Positions 11,901 through 21,755 of a DNA stretch of 64,000 nt are shown one piece after another (the first letter of the stretch is position 1; each line of letters begins with the position of its first letter). Made by a program: the position numbers and the translations under genes. This DNA is from Ipomoea triloba (lineage: Eukaryota > Streptophyta > Magnoliopsida > Solanales > Convolvulaceae): assembly GCF_003576645.1 (NCBI RefSeq), contig NC_044922.1, positions 2,350,119 to 2,414,118 of the forward strand, written 5' to 3'. The notes under the pieces were generated by a model. That model was not told the DNA's origin, did no database searches, and worked only from the letters and a program-made list of their open reading frames with translations.

Positions 11901-12574
11901 CTGATTTACTTTCTTACAACACTTTAGTTCTTTAGCCAGTCAGTTATAGATAACATATGATAATTTTTCTTGATTTTATTAAGTTAGGTAACCCGACTGG
12001 TGTACCCTTTTATGATCAGTTGTCAAAAACGACCAACTATGAATAAAAGCAAATTATTCTATAGATCTGGGTTAAAAATAAACAACTTCCATACTGAATG
12101 TTCGTAATTTATATATACTAAATGTTCACAACTGAAATTGTGAACATTCAATATGCAAATGAACAAGGATTCATAGTATAATATTAATGAATACTATATA
12201 TTTTTGTGTAATCTTTATCAATGTGATCACAAGAGAATATTTTTGGCTAATAAATTGAGAATTTTTCTCGTCAGTCAAAATAGAAGCATTACTAGTGCAG
12301 AACCCATGGGTTTACAAAAAAAAACCCATGAAAGACAAACACTTACATTTTGAAGCGAACCGTCGAGGAGGCCGGAATCACTCCTCCAATCGATCTCCTG
12401 GCCGGCGGGAAGCTTGCCGGATCTTTGTCCCTGGAAGAAGAGGAGAGATTTCTTCAGTGCATCTCTGTAATCCGGGTCGCCATGGGCAGTCTGCAAGGAG
12501 TAGAAACCCAACAACAACGACAAGAACAAGAACATGGGACAGACGATGAAACCTCTGCTCTGATGAACCGCCAT
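8954..12574 (-). CDS. GH9B3: endo-1,4-beta-glucanase, GH9 class B (secreted cellulase)
   Basis: Six exons: 12574-12347, 11705-11202, 10757-10608, 10083-9972, 9728-9565 and 9286-8954. All splice in phase to a 496-aa protein, typical for class B. Residues 1-32 are a signal peptide, so it acts in the apoplast on cell-wall glucans. GH9 signatures are intact: GGYYDAGDN with the catalytic Asp pair, [10 protein letters not shown], the active-site segment RRIHHRGSS, and the C-terminal [26 protein letters not shown] region containing the acid Glu. There is no CBM49 extension and no N-terminal membrane anchor, which excludes classes C and A. Exon sequence closely resembles Arabidopsis CEL3/GH9B3 from memory; the symbol is a best guess within subfamily B. 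Exon 2 is GC-rich compared with its surroundings. Introns hold a SINE-B (10322-10439), SINE-C-like pieces and a MITE (12048-12186). Confidence 0.95.
9381..9533 (+). repeat. SINE-C-like dispersed repeat in GH9 intron 5
   Basis: Shares the frame 'GCACAGGGTTTTCCTAGTGT ... ATGGACTATTACACA ... TTACTGCACACC ... AATAATGGTTGCGGGTTTC' with copies near 10455, 19530, 19975 and 42800. It is antisense to the host gene and lies wholly within an intron. The tRNA-derived nature is an inference from better copies. Confidence 0.5.
10322..10439 (-). mobile_element. SINE-B in GH9 intron 3
   Basis: On the minus strand: GGTTCGAGCCTCAGTGGAG, body, AATAGTACTC and an A tail. Imperfect 12-bp direct repeats flank it (10310-10321 and 10440-10451, 10 of 12 matching), interpreted as the target-site duplication. 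It is in the same orientation as the host gene. A SINE-C-like piece follows at about 10455-10545. Confidence 0.6.
12048..12186. mobile_element. MULE-type MITE in GH9 intron 1
   Basis: Begins GCAAATTATTCTATAGATC and ends in the inverted counterpart around TTCATAGTATAATATT. The centre holds a palindrome (GTTCACAACTGAAATTGTGAAC). Flanks share ATGAATA, suggesting an imperfect 9-bp target duplication. It is related to the element at 60509-60717, which has the same centre. Confidence 0.5.
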
Positions 12575-12635
12575 TGCCGTGAAACCTCAGCAGCTCCGGG
12601 AAGAAATGGCGACGTTCAACTGCAATGGTGGGGTG

Positions 12636-12647
12636 TTTATATATATA
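12636..12647 (-). promoter_or_regulatory. TATA box of GH9 gene
   Basis: TATATATATAAA on the minus strand, 60-75 bp upstream of the ATG at 12574. Position and composition fit a core promoter. Confidence 0.5.
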
Positions 12648-12900
12648 GGGCGAGACAGGAGAGGGCATGAAAATTGAAAGAAAACAACGCAAATTTGGGC
12701 TTTTTCAACCGAGTGTTGTCTGTTTCCTTCTTTTAGTGTGATGTGTGTTTTCTCGAGGCTTGTACTGCGTTTTCTAATCACCCGTAGAAATTTTGCTTCT
12801 TTTTCTCGTCTTTTAACGCTCTGGTTGACCAACGACTTCGAGTTCACGAATTACCACTGTGTATACATTATGTCATTATCTGCCTAGTAGAAATCAGGTA

Positions 12901-13190
12901 TGGTCGCACTCTCCCGTAAGGTCACTATTGTTTACACCACTTGATGTTAAGAAATGGACCACTCAATATTAAAAATGCAACACACAAATATGCAGAGGTA
13001 CACATCACCACAAAACACACCACCAGGTATAAAAAAAACACCACACAGTGTTCAGAAATGCACAATTAGAAACATGGGAGTTATGAGATGATTTTATGCA
13101 TTTTCATTGTGGTGTGTTTCTTAACATTGAGTAGTGCATTTCTTAACATTGAGTGGTGTAGCGCACCGACCGTACGGAAAGGCGCGACCA
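12901..13190. mobile_element. MITE with GGTCGC terminal inverted repeats
   Basis: The left end, TGGTCGCACTCTCCCGTAAG, and the reverse complement of the right end, TGGTCGCGCCTTTCCGTACG, match over about 24 bp with a few differences. The interior also folds back: the ACCACTTGATGTTAAGAAATG region pairs with CATTTCTTAACATTGAGTGGT. No clear target duplication was found, so the superfamily is unassigned. Confidence 0.6.
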
Positions 13191-13505
13191 CATTTAAATA
13201 GAAATAGAAATATATATATATATTGTGGTGCATTTATGTGTACCTAATGATGAGTGACCGTACAAGAACCATTATCTGTACATAAATCTGACTATATATA
13301 TATATAAATATATATATATAAAAGACCAAACAAGGTAAAAAGTGTGTTGAAGTGTGAACTTATGAATGGCACCCTGCAGCACTTTTCTGACATGTACAAA
13401 TGTATTCATGACTTTTACATGTGTACATATAATAAAATGCACTTGATATTATTTTGGGTGCACTCAAAATTTAAGATAAATAGCAAGACACTATTGTACT
13501 TTTTC

Positions 13506-14365
13506 TTGTTTAGAGTCGTTGATCTTCCCAGATCGACAACTATAATGAATTCTCTATTTTTTTTTTCTTTTCTACGTACCGGTTCCCTCAAGTATGCCTC
13601 TGCATGTACACTCACAATTGAAATACCATAAAGGAAGAACATAATGAAAAGAAATAGACTATACTCTTTTGAGTCATAGTCTCACATGAGTCCGGTCAAA
13701 GGAGTTAGGTTTTTCATTTCGCCGAAAATATGAACTAACACAACTCCTCCACAATTACTATTTTGTCACTTGTTAGTGAGAAAGTCAATACATTTGTTAT
13801 CTTCTATTAAAACTTGAAAGATTTTTATAAATACCAATTTTTATGATAGTTTTTTGCAATCCAATAAAAGAGTATAACTTTAATTTTCTTGACCACAATG
13901 CCCCCTCTGATTGTATGTATATACATTGTTTTTTTTCATTGTTTAGAGCTATTGATCTTCTCAAATTGACGACTATAATTAATTTTTAATTTTTTATTGG
14001 GATCGGTTCTTCTCAGTTAACCTATATATATACACACACGCAATCAAAAAAACAAGAAAGAAATGAAAGAAAGAGCACAATGAAAATAAACCAACCATAT
14101 TTCAATCCTTTGAGTCATAGTCTTGCAAGAGCCTGATAAAGGAGTTAGATTTTTCATGTCGTCGAAAGGTGATCTAATACAATTTTTCCTTAATTTTTTG
14201 TTATCCGTATAAACTAACACATTTGCTCCCTTATCTTAAAACGTACTTCTAAAAAATTTTATAAACACCGTCCTTTTTTACGTTTATTTTTTGAAGTCCA
14301 ATAAAGGAGTATACCTACAGAAGCTTTACTTGTTGACCATGATGCCCTCTCTGAGTACATTATTG
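13506..14365. repeat. imperfect tandem duplication of about 420 bp
   Basis: Unit 1 (13506-13920) and unit 2 (13939-14365) share the order: TTGTTTAGAG then TTGATCTTC; TTTGAGTCATAGTCT; AAGGAGTTAGRTTTTTCAT; CCAATAAARGAGTAT; GACCAYRATGCCC. They are diverged by many substitutions and indels, so the event is old. No coding potential was seen. Confidence 0.6.
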
Positions 14366-14724
14366 TGTGGACCATATACAATTAATGCTAACCATAATAA
14401 AAAGTACATTTTTAATATATTAAAATTATATTATTTGTGTACTGAATATACATTACACAAAATAACGTATTTTTAATTTATTACTCAAGTAATGTACTTT
14501 TCTTGATTATAATGTACATTTTTAATATAGTAAAAGTACATTATTTATATATCGAATATATATTATTTGATAGTATAGTACCCACAATAATAATTGCACC
14601 GCTTTTTAAGTTAGGCCCACCTTCATGTTGAGGAGCCAATTTTTTCTTTATCAGTCCAAAACCCTCGCCGAATTTTCCAAAACTCAATCGTGAAAAGTGT
14701 CAGTAGGCCCAATTCTCTGTTACA

Positions 14725-15337
14725 GGCAAATTATGCCGTGGACCCAGGTCCACCTTGCAAGGTGGATCTGAGTCCAAAACTACGTCGTTTTGTCTTTTTT
14801 TTTTTTTTAATTAAATTAGTAAACACATTCCTAAATTAGAGTTGCCCAAAAATGTGTGAATGTAGAGGTTTCAAAGTGTGAATGTAGAGTATAGAAATCG
14901 TGAATATATACTTATGATTGTGTGAATGTAGAGTTGCCTAGAAATGTGTGAATGTAAAGGTTTCAAAGTGTGAATGTAGAGTATAGAAATCGTGAATGTA
15001 GAGTTATGCATGTGTGAATCTGTAATAGAATTAAGAAGTTCTAGCAACTTATAGCCATGTAATATGTGAATGTGGAGTTCTTAAGTTGTGAATATAAAGT
15101 ACAAGACCTGTGAATATAGAGTTTTGAATGTGTGAATGCATAACAGTGGTAATATAGTTACTAAACATATAATCCTGTAATGTGTGAATGTGGAGTTTAC
15201 AAAGTGTGAATATAGAGTATCGTAATCCTGTAATGTGTGAATGTGGAGTTTACAAGGTGTAAATGTAGAGTATAGTGTATGTGAATGTAAAGTATAGTGT
15301 ATGTGAATGTAGACCCAGGTTCACGGCATAACAATCC
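14725..15337. mobile_element. 613-bp MULE-type MITE with internal minisatellite
   Basis: The terminal inverted repeats are GGCAAATTATGCCGTGGACC and, from the right, GGATTGTTATGCCGTGAACC. Flanks are TCTGTTACA (14716-14724) and TCTGTGACA (15338-15346), a 9-bp target duplication with one mismatch, as made by Mutator-type transposases. The interior from about 14855 is a degenerate tandem array built on TGTGAATGTAGAGT. It has no open reading frame of note. It is the clearest member of a family also seen at 12048, 41050, 51811 and 60509. Confidence 0.75.
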
Positions 15338-15814
15338 TCTGTGACATGGGGTACAGTACAGTACTACTACTGAATATATAAAAAATAGCATTGAATTTGT
15401 TTCAGTTCAAGAACAGGGCAACGTGATATATACTCTACCCATTAATTTGTTCATTATAAATGAGTAAATCTACTTGGTAGGCCCCAAGCAAATGTGACTA
15501 CCGTTGCATTAATGATGAATAAAATGGTAATAGTAAAATAAGGGTGTAAATGTAGAATTGTATGATGACATTTGAACGAGTTTAACTCACTAGTTTAGCA
15601 TATAACATTTGGGAGAAGAGACAGTTGGGCGGAGGCCAATAAAGGCCAAGTCTCTAGCACCTGATGGCTGGGGATTGTTGGCCGGAGGCTGGTAAGGAAT
15701 AAAAGGGCAAGTCTAACATCCAAAGTCTCGAAAATGTAGAAAAATAAAGTTACACTTTTGCTACTAGCTATATCTTTTGGCTTAAGTGGTAAGTGATTGA
15801 TCCTAACAAAGACA

Positions 15815-15985
15815 AATGTTCGACAGTGTGGGATTATGCTCAAAGTGGACAGATCCCTTGTGCGCACAACATTTGGTCATGTCTGCTGAGTCTTGAGTTA
15901 CCGTGATTTACCTCCTCTCACATACTCTGTCAGGTGGAATGTGAAAGACATTTAGGGTTGGAGATTCAACATTTGGGAGAAAAAA
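15815..15985. repeat. dispersed repeat shared with 50790-50950
   Basis: Shares the blocks 'CTCAAAGTGGACA', 'TTGTGCGCAC', 'CATTTGGTCATGTCTG', 'GTGATTTAC' and 'TTGGAGATTCAAC' in the same order with 50790-50950. The origin (LTR-retrotransposon remnant or MITE) could not be decided. Confidence 0.5.
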
Positions 15986-16339
15986 ATTACTTGGACCCAA
16001 ACTAGAATCCAATCTAATTAATCACAGCCACCTTTTAAAAGTATTGGTTTGGTTAATTATAGAATAAAGTTTTACACACTAAGAAAAAAAAAATGAAGAA
16101 ATGGCGCGTGATTGGTGGTAGTTGGATTATAATGCAGTGGAAAAGGGCGGCAAAGCAGGAAAGTGGGGACAGTGCGGTTAACGGAGGAGTGAATTTTTTT
16201 GATTTGCTTTCTTGGATTCCATTTCCCTCCCTTAATTCTTGAATTTATGTTGCATTGGGATTTTATACTATCCTTTTATCACATCACCCACTTTTAGGTT
16301 ACTTGCACATGTAAAAAGTTTAATTCGGCTATCAAATTT

Positions 16340-16575
16340 AAATAATTACTATTTAGACTCTAAATTAGAAATCACCATATTATGATACTGAATCTCTTAT
16401 CACCGGACATTAGTTTCTTGTGGTTCATTGACACCTTTTGTGATTTAATAAGGTGAGAAAGTAGTTATTAACAGATATTGTATTGTAATAAAATTCGTAG
16501 TATTCAAAAAAAAATTACTATACTCTAAATTAGAAATCACCATATTATGATATTGAGTCTCTTATCACCATATAT
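16340..16575 (+). repeat. local duplication enclosing a SINE-B 3' fragment
   Basis: A roughly 60-bp segment (CTAAATTAGAAATCACCATA onwards) occurs at about 16360-16418 and again at about 16524-16582. Between the copies is a plus-strand SINE-B tail (about 16450-16514: GAGAAAGTAGTTATTAACAG, then GTAGTATTC and an A run). Confidence 0.5.
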
Positions 16576-19174
16576 TAGTATGTGTACCTATATACTCCCT
16601 ACAAAAAACAAAAAACAAAGGTTAAATAAGTCATTGAGTTAGAAATAAAGGTCAAATAAATCATTGAGTTTAATCGCATAATTCAATTTAAAAATTGAAC
16701 TCAAAATGTTCTATAACGTATTAAAACATGTGAAGTCCATAAAAAAAGTATAATAATTAAATTAAGTAACATGTAATCAAGTAGTTATATATTGCTCACT
16801 TAATTAACTTCCAAACGAAAAAAAAAAAAATTTAACTTCCAAATGAATATACTTTTACTCCGTACATCATAACATTGCCATTTCACCATCTTCTTGGTTT
16901 CACGCCGCCGGGGGCGATGGATTTGATGAGCAAATCAACAAAAGATTTTGATTATTGAAGTTTTTTTTCTCGAAAGTGATTTGTGTTTTTTGTTTATACA
17001 TTACTTGTAACCCAAGTTAACGTAACCACAATAGTTAATGGTTTAATTATATGTAAGTCCCTTGTTAAGCACTCTTGTGTTGTTAGATACTTAATCCAAC
17101 ATACTTATCGGACTCATCGTGTCTTTACCTTCTCTAATTCCTCTTTTCCCGTTTTGCCTTTATTTCATTTCTCCAGTTTTTCAATTGTTCTTTGATTCAT
17201 TAGATTTTTATTTTTACATCGGAAAGATTTGTAAGTAAATGCATTTTTTATTTTTGTTTTGAATGGCGTGTGATTCCACAATTGACGACAGTTAGACCAC
17301 CGCAGCAAGGATGCCGGTGGCCGGAATTCAGAGCTATTAGAGTAGTCTCCGTTGAAGTGGTCCACCGGCGGCGGCGGTCATGGCAGCGGTGTCATCATAC
17401 TTATTCAGTATGATAAATTACCATTACCATAGAGTATATATGGCAGCACATTATTTGACAGGTTTTCTCTAATCTCTAACCTACACACTTTACCTGCATG
17501 CAAATGATGCAATTTATATATATATTTTGGGTGACGAGGAAAATTGTAGTTAGTATTCAAGAGGCAAACTTAGTTTTTGTATAATTGTTTACAAATTATA
17601 TAAGAGAGACAAACTGCACTAAGAATATCATATCTTACTGGTCAATTAAAAGGGTATTAGCAAAAATCAAACTCCTGCTTTAAGTGCAAAAGTCATCCTC
17701 CACATGTTTATTTGGGACCCTGCATGCAATATTTTTTTCATAGCAGTGTGTGATTTGCTTTAACTAAACATTTAAACTAAGTTCAACAAAACTGGCGTTT
17801 CTTGAAGAAGGTTCTAAACTTGACTCTTAGTAGGAGTGATTTATTGGTCATTTTTATTTTAATTAGCGGATTAGATATAAGCAATCTGGATTAGTTTACT
17901 TCTTTGTGGTCCTTTACCAACTAAAGTTACAATGTCAATTTATCCATTATATACTCTCGAGTAGCGGTTCCAGATTTTTCTCAATCACCCAAATATAAAA
18001 GTTGTTTAATATATGTTCACAATAGTTGCACTTTAGAAATTTACTAGTTTCTTCAAAAATTTAATTACTTCATTGTGTTCCCGTGTATTTGGTCCTCGCT
18101 TTACTGTCCCCTTCTCCGTCATCAAACGTTTCATGTGTGCTATCACTTGTGGACCATCCATGCAACACAGTACAATTCTCCCATTTTAACACGTTTGATT
18201 CACGAAATATGTTAAATATAAAATAACATTTTTAAGAATAGACATATTCCGTATTTCTGCTGTATTACTTTATTTTCGAGAATAGTACGTGTTCCTTGTC
18301 CTTGCCCTCAACCCTGACCTTGACCCCCACGGGTATTAACAGATCAAGTAATAATCCAATTTCCTTGTAGTTATATGTTGTTAATTAGATCTCACCCCCG
18401 GCCCTTAACTTGGGTCAATTGCTCAAAGTGTTATATATGATATTACATTGAACACGACTATATTTAGACTTTAAACTTTTATTGATAGAAACTAAACTTG
18501 TGAGATAATGGAGTAGGAAACAAAAATGTGTTTGCAGTTGTATGAATAAAGTTGATTAGTCGGTTCATAGTGGACCATGGTAGTCCAATATATGGTTAGT
18601 ACATACACATAATAGAAGTATGGTCCAAGGGCAAAGTGACACGCTATATTTATACTAGAAATTCTTACTAGCGAAGTTAATTGGTGACAAGTGGATCTAA
18701 TGTGGAACGCCCCTATTAGTGCGGGAGGATAATCGGTGAGTAAGTTCGTAGTCCATCAAGCAATATAATGTTCTCTTATTAATGAATTATTGGACCCTTG
18801 TATGTCCTTTTTTTGGACCTAGCGTTCAGATTATTGAACTAGTTAGATTATCCGGCTTATTATAACTTTATCTATAATGAAACATCATTTCACAAAATGT
18901 TTGTTATTCAATTCACAGGTAATAATTATATATCCATGCCATCACATTAATGTGCTCCGTAAAAATTGCGTGTATTCTTCCTCAAAAAAAAAAATTAAAA
19001 AAATTGCGTGTATTCTTAATTATGATTACAATAAATTAAAATTCGTGATGGTATTTGGTCAAATACTAATAAAACAAATTAAATGGGGTCACGAGGCTGC
19101 TTTTATGGTTGGCTATGAATGACCAAGCAAACAAGCTAAAAAAATAATCAATGTAAAGTTGTTTTATAAATATA

Positions 19175-19503
19175 AGGGAAAGGGGTCAAATAGGTCCTCG
19201 AACATTTCATAAAAAGTCAATTAGGCCCACGAACTTTTAAAAGGTGCAATTAAACCCTCAAACATTACAAATCGAAGCAATGAAGCCTAAAAACCGGTAA
19301 TTGACCGAATCGTCGCCCGTCGCCGGAAATTGACGCCGATCGCCGGAAAATGCCAATGACCGGTGATAACAGGTCAATTACCGGTTTTTGGGCTTCATTG
19401 CTTCGATTTGTAATGTTTGAGGGTTTAATTGCAGCTTTTAAAAGTTCATGGACCTAATTGACTTTTTATGAAATGTTCGAGGGTCTATTTGACCCTTTTC
19501 CCT
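19175..19503. mobile_element. 329-bp fold-back element
   Basis: Starts AGGGAAAGGGGTCAAATAGG and ends in the near-perfect reverse complement. The arms run about 140 bp each, with a short GC-rich centre (CGCCGGAAATTGACGCCGAT). AAATATA flanks both ends (19168-19174 and 19504-19510), a probable 7-bp target duplication. It is non-coding and would form a long RNA hairpin if transcribed. Confidence 0.75.
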
Positions 19504-19529
19504 AAATATAATGTTAACAAATAATTTAC

Positions 19530-20200
19530 TTAGCAACACCCTCTTGGTTGAACTCATTACATCGAATCTTTCTTGTGTGGTTTATTTTTTTTTATGTATA
19601 ATTTATGGGCTATTATACAGAAGTAGAGTTTACCTAATGCACATTTTCAGATAATAATATATAGCGGGTTTGATTTTTGCAAGAACTCTTTTGACGATCG
19701 AGCATGTTGTATAGAGTCTTTTTGAACACTTCACCTCTCCGGTAAAATTTACTTAGTATACACCTTCGAATAGAAGTTGATCACTCAAAAAAACTTTTGC
19801 TTTCAACAAGAATTTGAGCCATCGTCATTAGTTTATCTATCTATCTATTAACATATGTTTCATATTGATATTATTCTTATCTATAACTTCTCATTGATGA
19901 ACTCAATCATATAAAAAATAATTGAACATGTCTATACTAGAAAAAAGTAATTGAGTGAACAAATGAACAATTAATTGAGTATGATTCGTGTACTAGAAGG
20001 TTAACGGTTTGATTTTTGACAACACTTATTTGGCATAACTTGTCACTTAGGATCTGATTTGCCTCTCTTATATAGTTTTTATCGACTATTACACTAGATC
20101 AGAATAGATTTATCCAAAACACACCTTCAAATAATAATTGCAGATTTATCATCATCCAAAAACAAATAATAATTATAATAATAATAATAATTGAAACTTG
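19530..20200 (+). repeat. two SINE-C-like repeats
   Basis: Two copies, about 19530-19700 and 19975-20200. They carry the family blocks TTTATGGGCTATTATACAGA and TATCGACTATTACACTAGAT, then a TTACC/TTATCC motif, CACACCTTCAAATAATAATT-type sequence and, in the second, a tail of AATAAT units. The second copy begins with a GGTTTGATTTTTG stretch resembling a decayed Pol III box B. Confidence 0.45.
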
Positions 20201-21109
20201 ATTATATATGTGAGAATAAAGATAGATATGTGTAAATTCAGTCATGAAATCTGTATATAAGATCATCAACTGAAAAGGCTGGATGGAGTCTGAAAAAGAA
20301 ACCTCCCTTTCCTTCTATCCAAATGAACCATTGCAGTCTTCATGCCGTCATCCTGCAACTTCTCTAAGAAAATAACCAAAAAATCTCTATTTGTGTTACG
20401 TTATTGGATAAAATATAAGTCGATATGATAGCTTAAAGTTCACATAATCAATTAAATACAAGAGTTTTTACAACAAAATATTTGCCCATACTTCGTTTAT
20501 ACATTGAGAAATATTAAGATGTTGGACTCGACCCTTCAAATCGTTGTTTAATTAAAAAAAATATTACACACCTATATATGATTTTATTACCTCCGGGTCG
20601 ACACGGTTAGAGGCTCTCCCTAATAAGTAAGTTAGGAATCAACCACTTTTATACCATTTATATCAGTTAAATGCTTACAATTATGTTAAAAAGATATAAC
20701 TAATTGTGAACGTTTAATTTTATTTCATTATATTTGTATAGCATCACCGCCATGCGCATTTCAAATAAACTAAGACACCAAAAAGCCAAATTCTGCTCTG
20801 CAAGTCTCTGCCCAACAGTTTTGTTTGGAGACAAAAGGAAAACCTAATCTACTTTTGAATTTTCAAAATTATACGAATTGCGTAAAACCAAACAAAAATG
20901 TTGTGCAAATACTCAAAACTTTTTCGTACAAAAGCTGATTGAAGTATACAAATTTGTGAACTCTTTTTGTCGTTAGTTACATTCCCATCCCACATCATAT
21001 GTTTTCTAGCCGACATAACTACTTGGTCCATGCATAGAAGATTAATCAAGAATATTTATTCTAATCATGTTTCCAACCGAAAAGATGACCAAGTCTATCG
21101 TATATAATT

Positions 21110-21490
21110 CTCGTATCAAAAAGTTATGAGTTTGATTTTTGTTAATATTTTTTCAATCGAATTCATTGTTGCATAGGATCTTCCTAGATGGCTCGAGTTT
21201 GATTCTTAGGTTCTACTGCACATGGGCTTTTTAAAAAATCACGATCTTGTCTCCTAGAAAATCATGATCCTGCAAACACCGTCTTAGCTGATCGAACCCA
21301 CTTTTGGATTCTGATATGTTGCACATAGTCTTTCTAGAAGGTTACAATCTTGTCAACACCCTATCACCTGATCGAGCCCATTCTTATATTCTGTTGCACA
21401 TAATCTTCCTGAAAGAACACAACCTTAATTGCTAACACCCTTTTAGTCAGTCAATATATCATCATTATATTCATGCATAGGGTTTTTCTA
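21110..21490 (+). repeat. array of about four SINE-C-head-like units upstream of mannanase
   Basis: Blocks of the type AACACCCTATCACCTGATCG, CCCATTCTTATATTCTGTTG and CACATAATCTTCCTGAAAG recur about every 80-100 bp, each diverged. The array stops about 260 bp before the mannanase ATG and about 130 bp before its TATA box, so it borders the promoter. Confidence 0.4.
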
Positions 21491-21618
21491 TGAAATTAAA
21501 AGAATATTTATGTATACATATTTTTTTAAAGGAAATTGTTATAACTACCATTTCAGCATGGAAAATTCCAACGACATAACTACCCTTTGTCACACAACAA
21601 AATTAAAGGTACACTTTC

Positions 21619-21626
21619 TATATATA
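21619..21626 (+). promoter_or_regulatory. TATA box of mannanase gene
   Basis: TATATATA about 130 bp before the ATG at 21756, followed by a CA-rich leader. The assignment rests on motif and position only. Confidence 0.45.
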
Positions 21627-21755
21627 GTAACCAAACCTCATCTCCAACGTAGTATAAATCCCCCATGCAACCCTTCATGCCTTCTCATCATCATTCCTCG
21701 TACAATTATACAGTCATTATTAGCAGAAACTAAGGATTCCTCAAAAACATTAACA

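Larger units (their letters stand above)
12575..21500. other. 8.9-kb intergenic region rich in repeats
   Basis: No gene was recognised. From left to right it holds the GH9 promoter, a MITE with GGTCGC ends (12901-13190), (TA)n tracts near 13210 and 13295, an imperfect tandem duplication (13506-14365), a 613-bp MITE (14725-15337), a dispersed repeat (about 15815-15985), a local duplication with a SINE-B fragment (16340-16575), a fold-back element (19175-19503) and several SINE-C-like pieces (19530-21490). Short GC-rich patches near 16900 and 17270-17390 look coding-like but have no sustained reading frame. Confidence 0.55.

Noticed and set aside
13506..15337. tandem or periodic repeats that might suggest a CRISPR array
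   Set aside because: Eukaryotic context, no regular spacer length, and explained by a degenerate minisatellite and an old tandem duplication.
17165..17365. GC-rich minus-strand frame reading DHFNGDYSNSSEFRPPAS
   Set aside because: Looks coding-like for about 30 codons but has no neighbouring exon, start or family I recognise; possibly a gene remnant.
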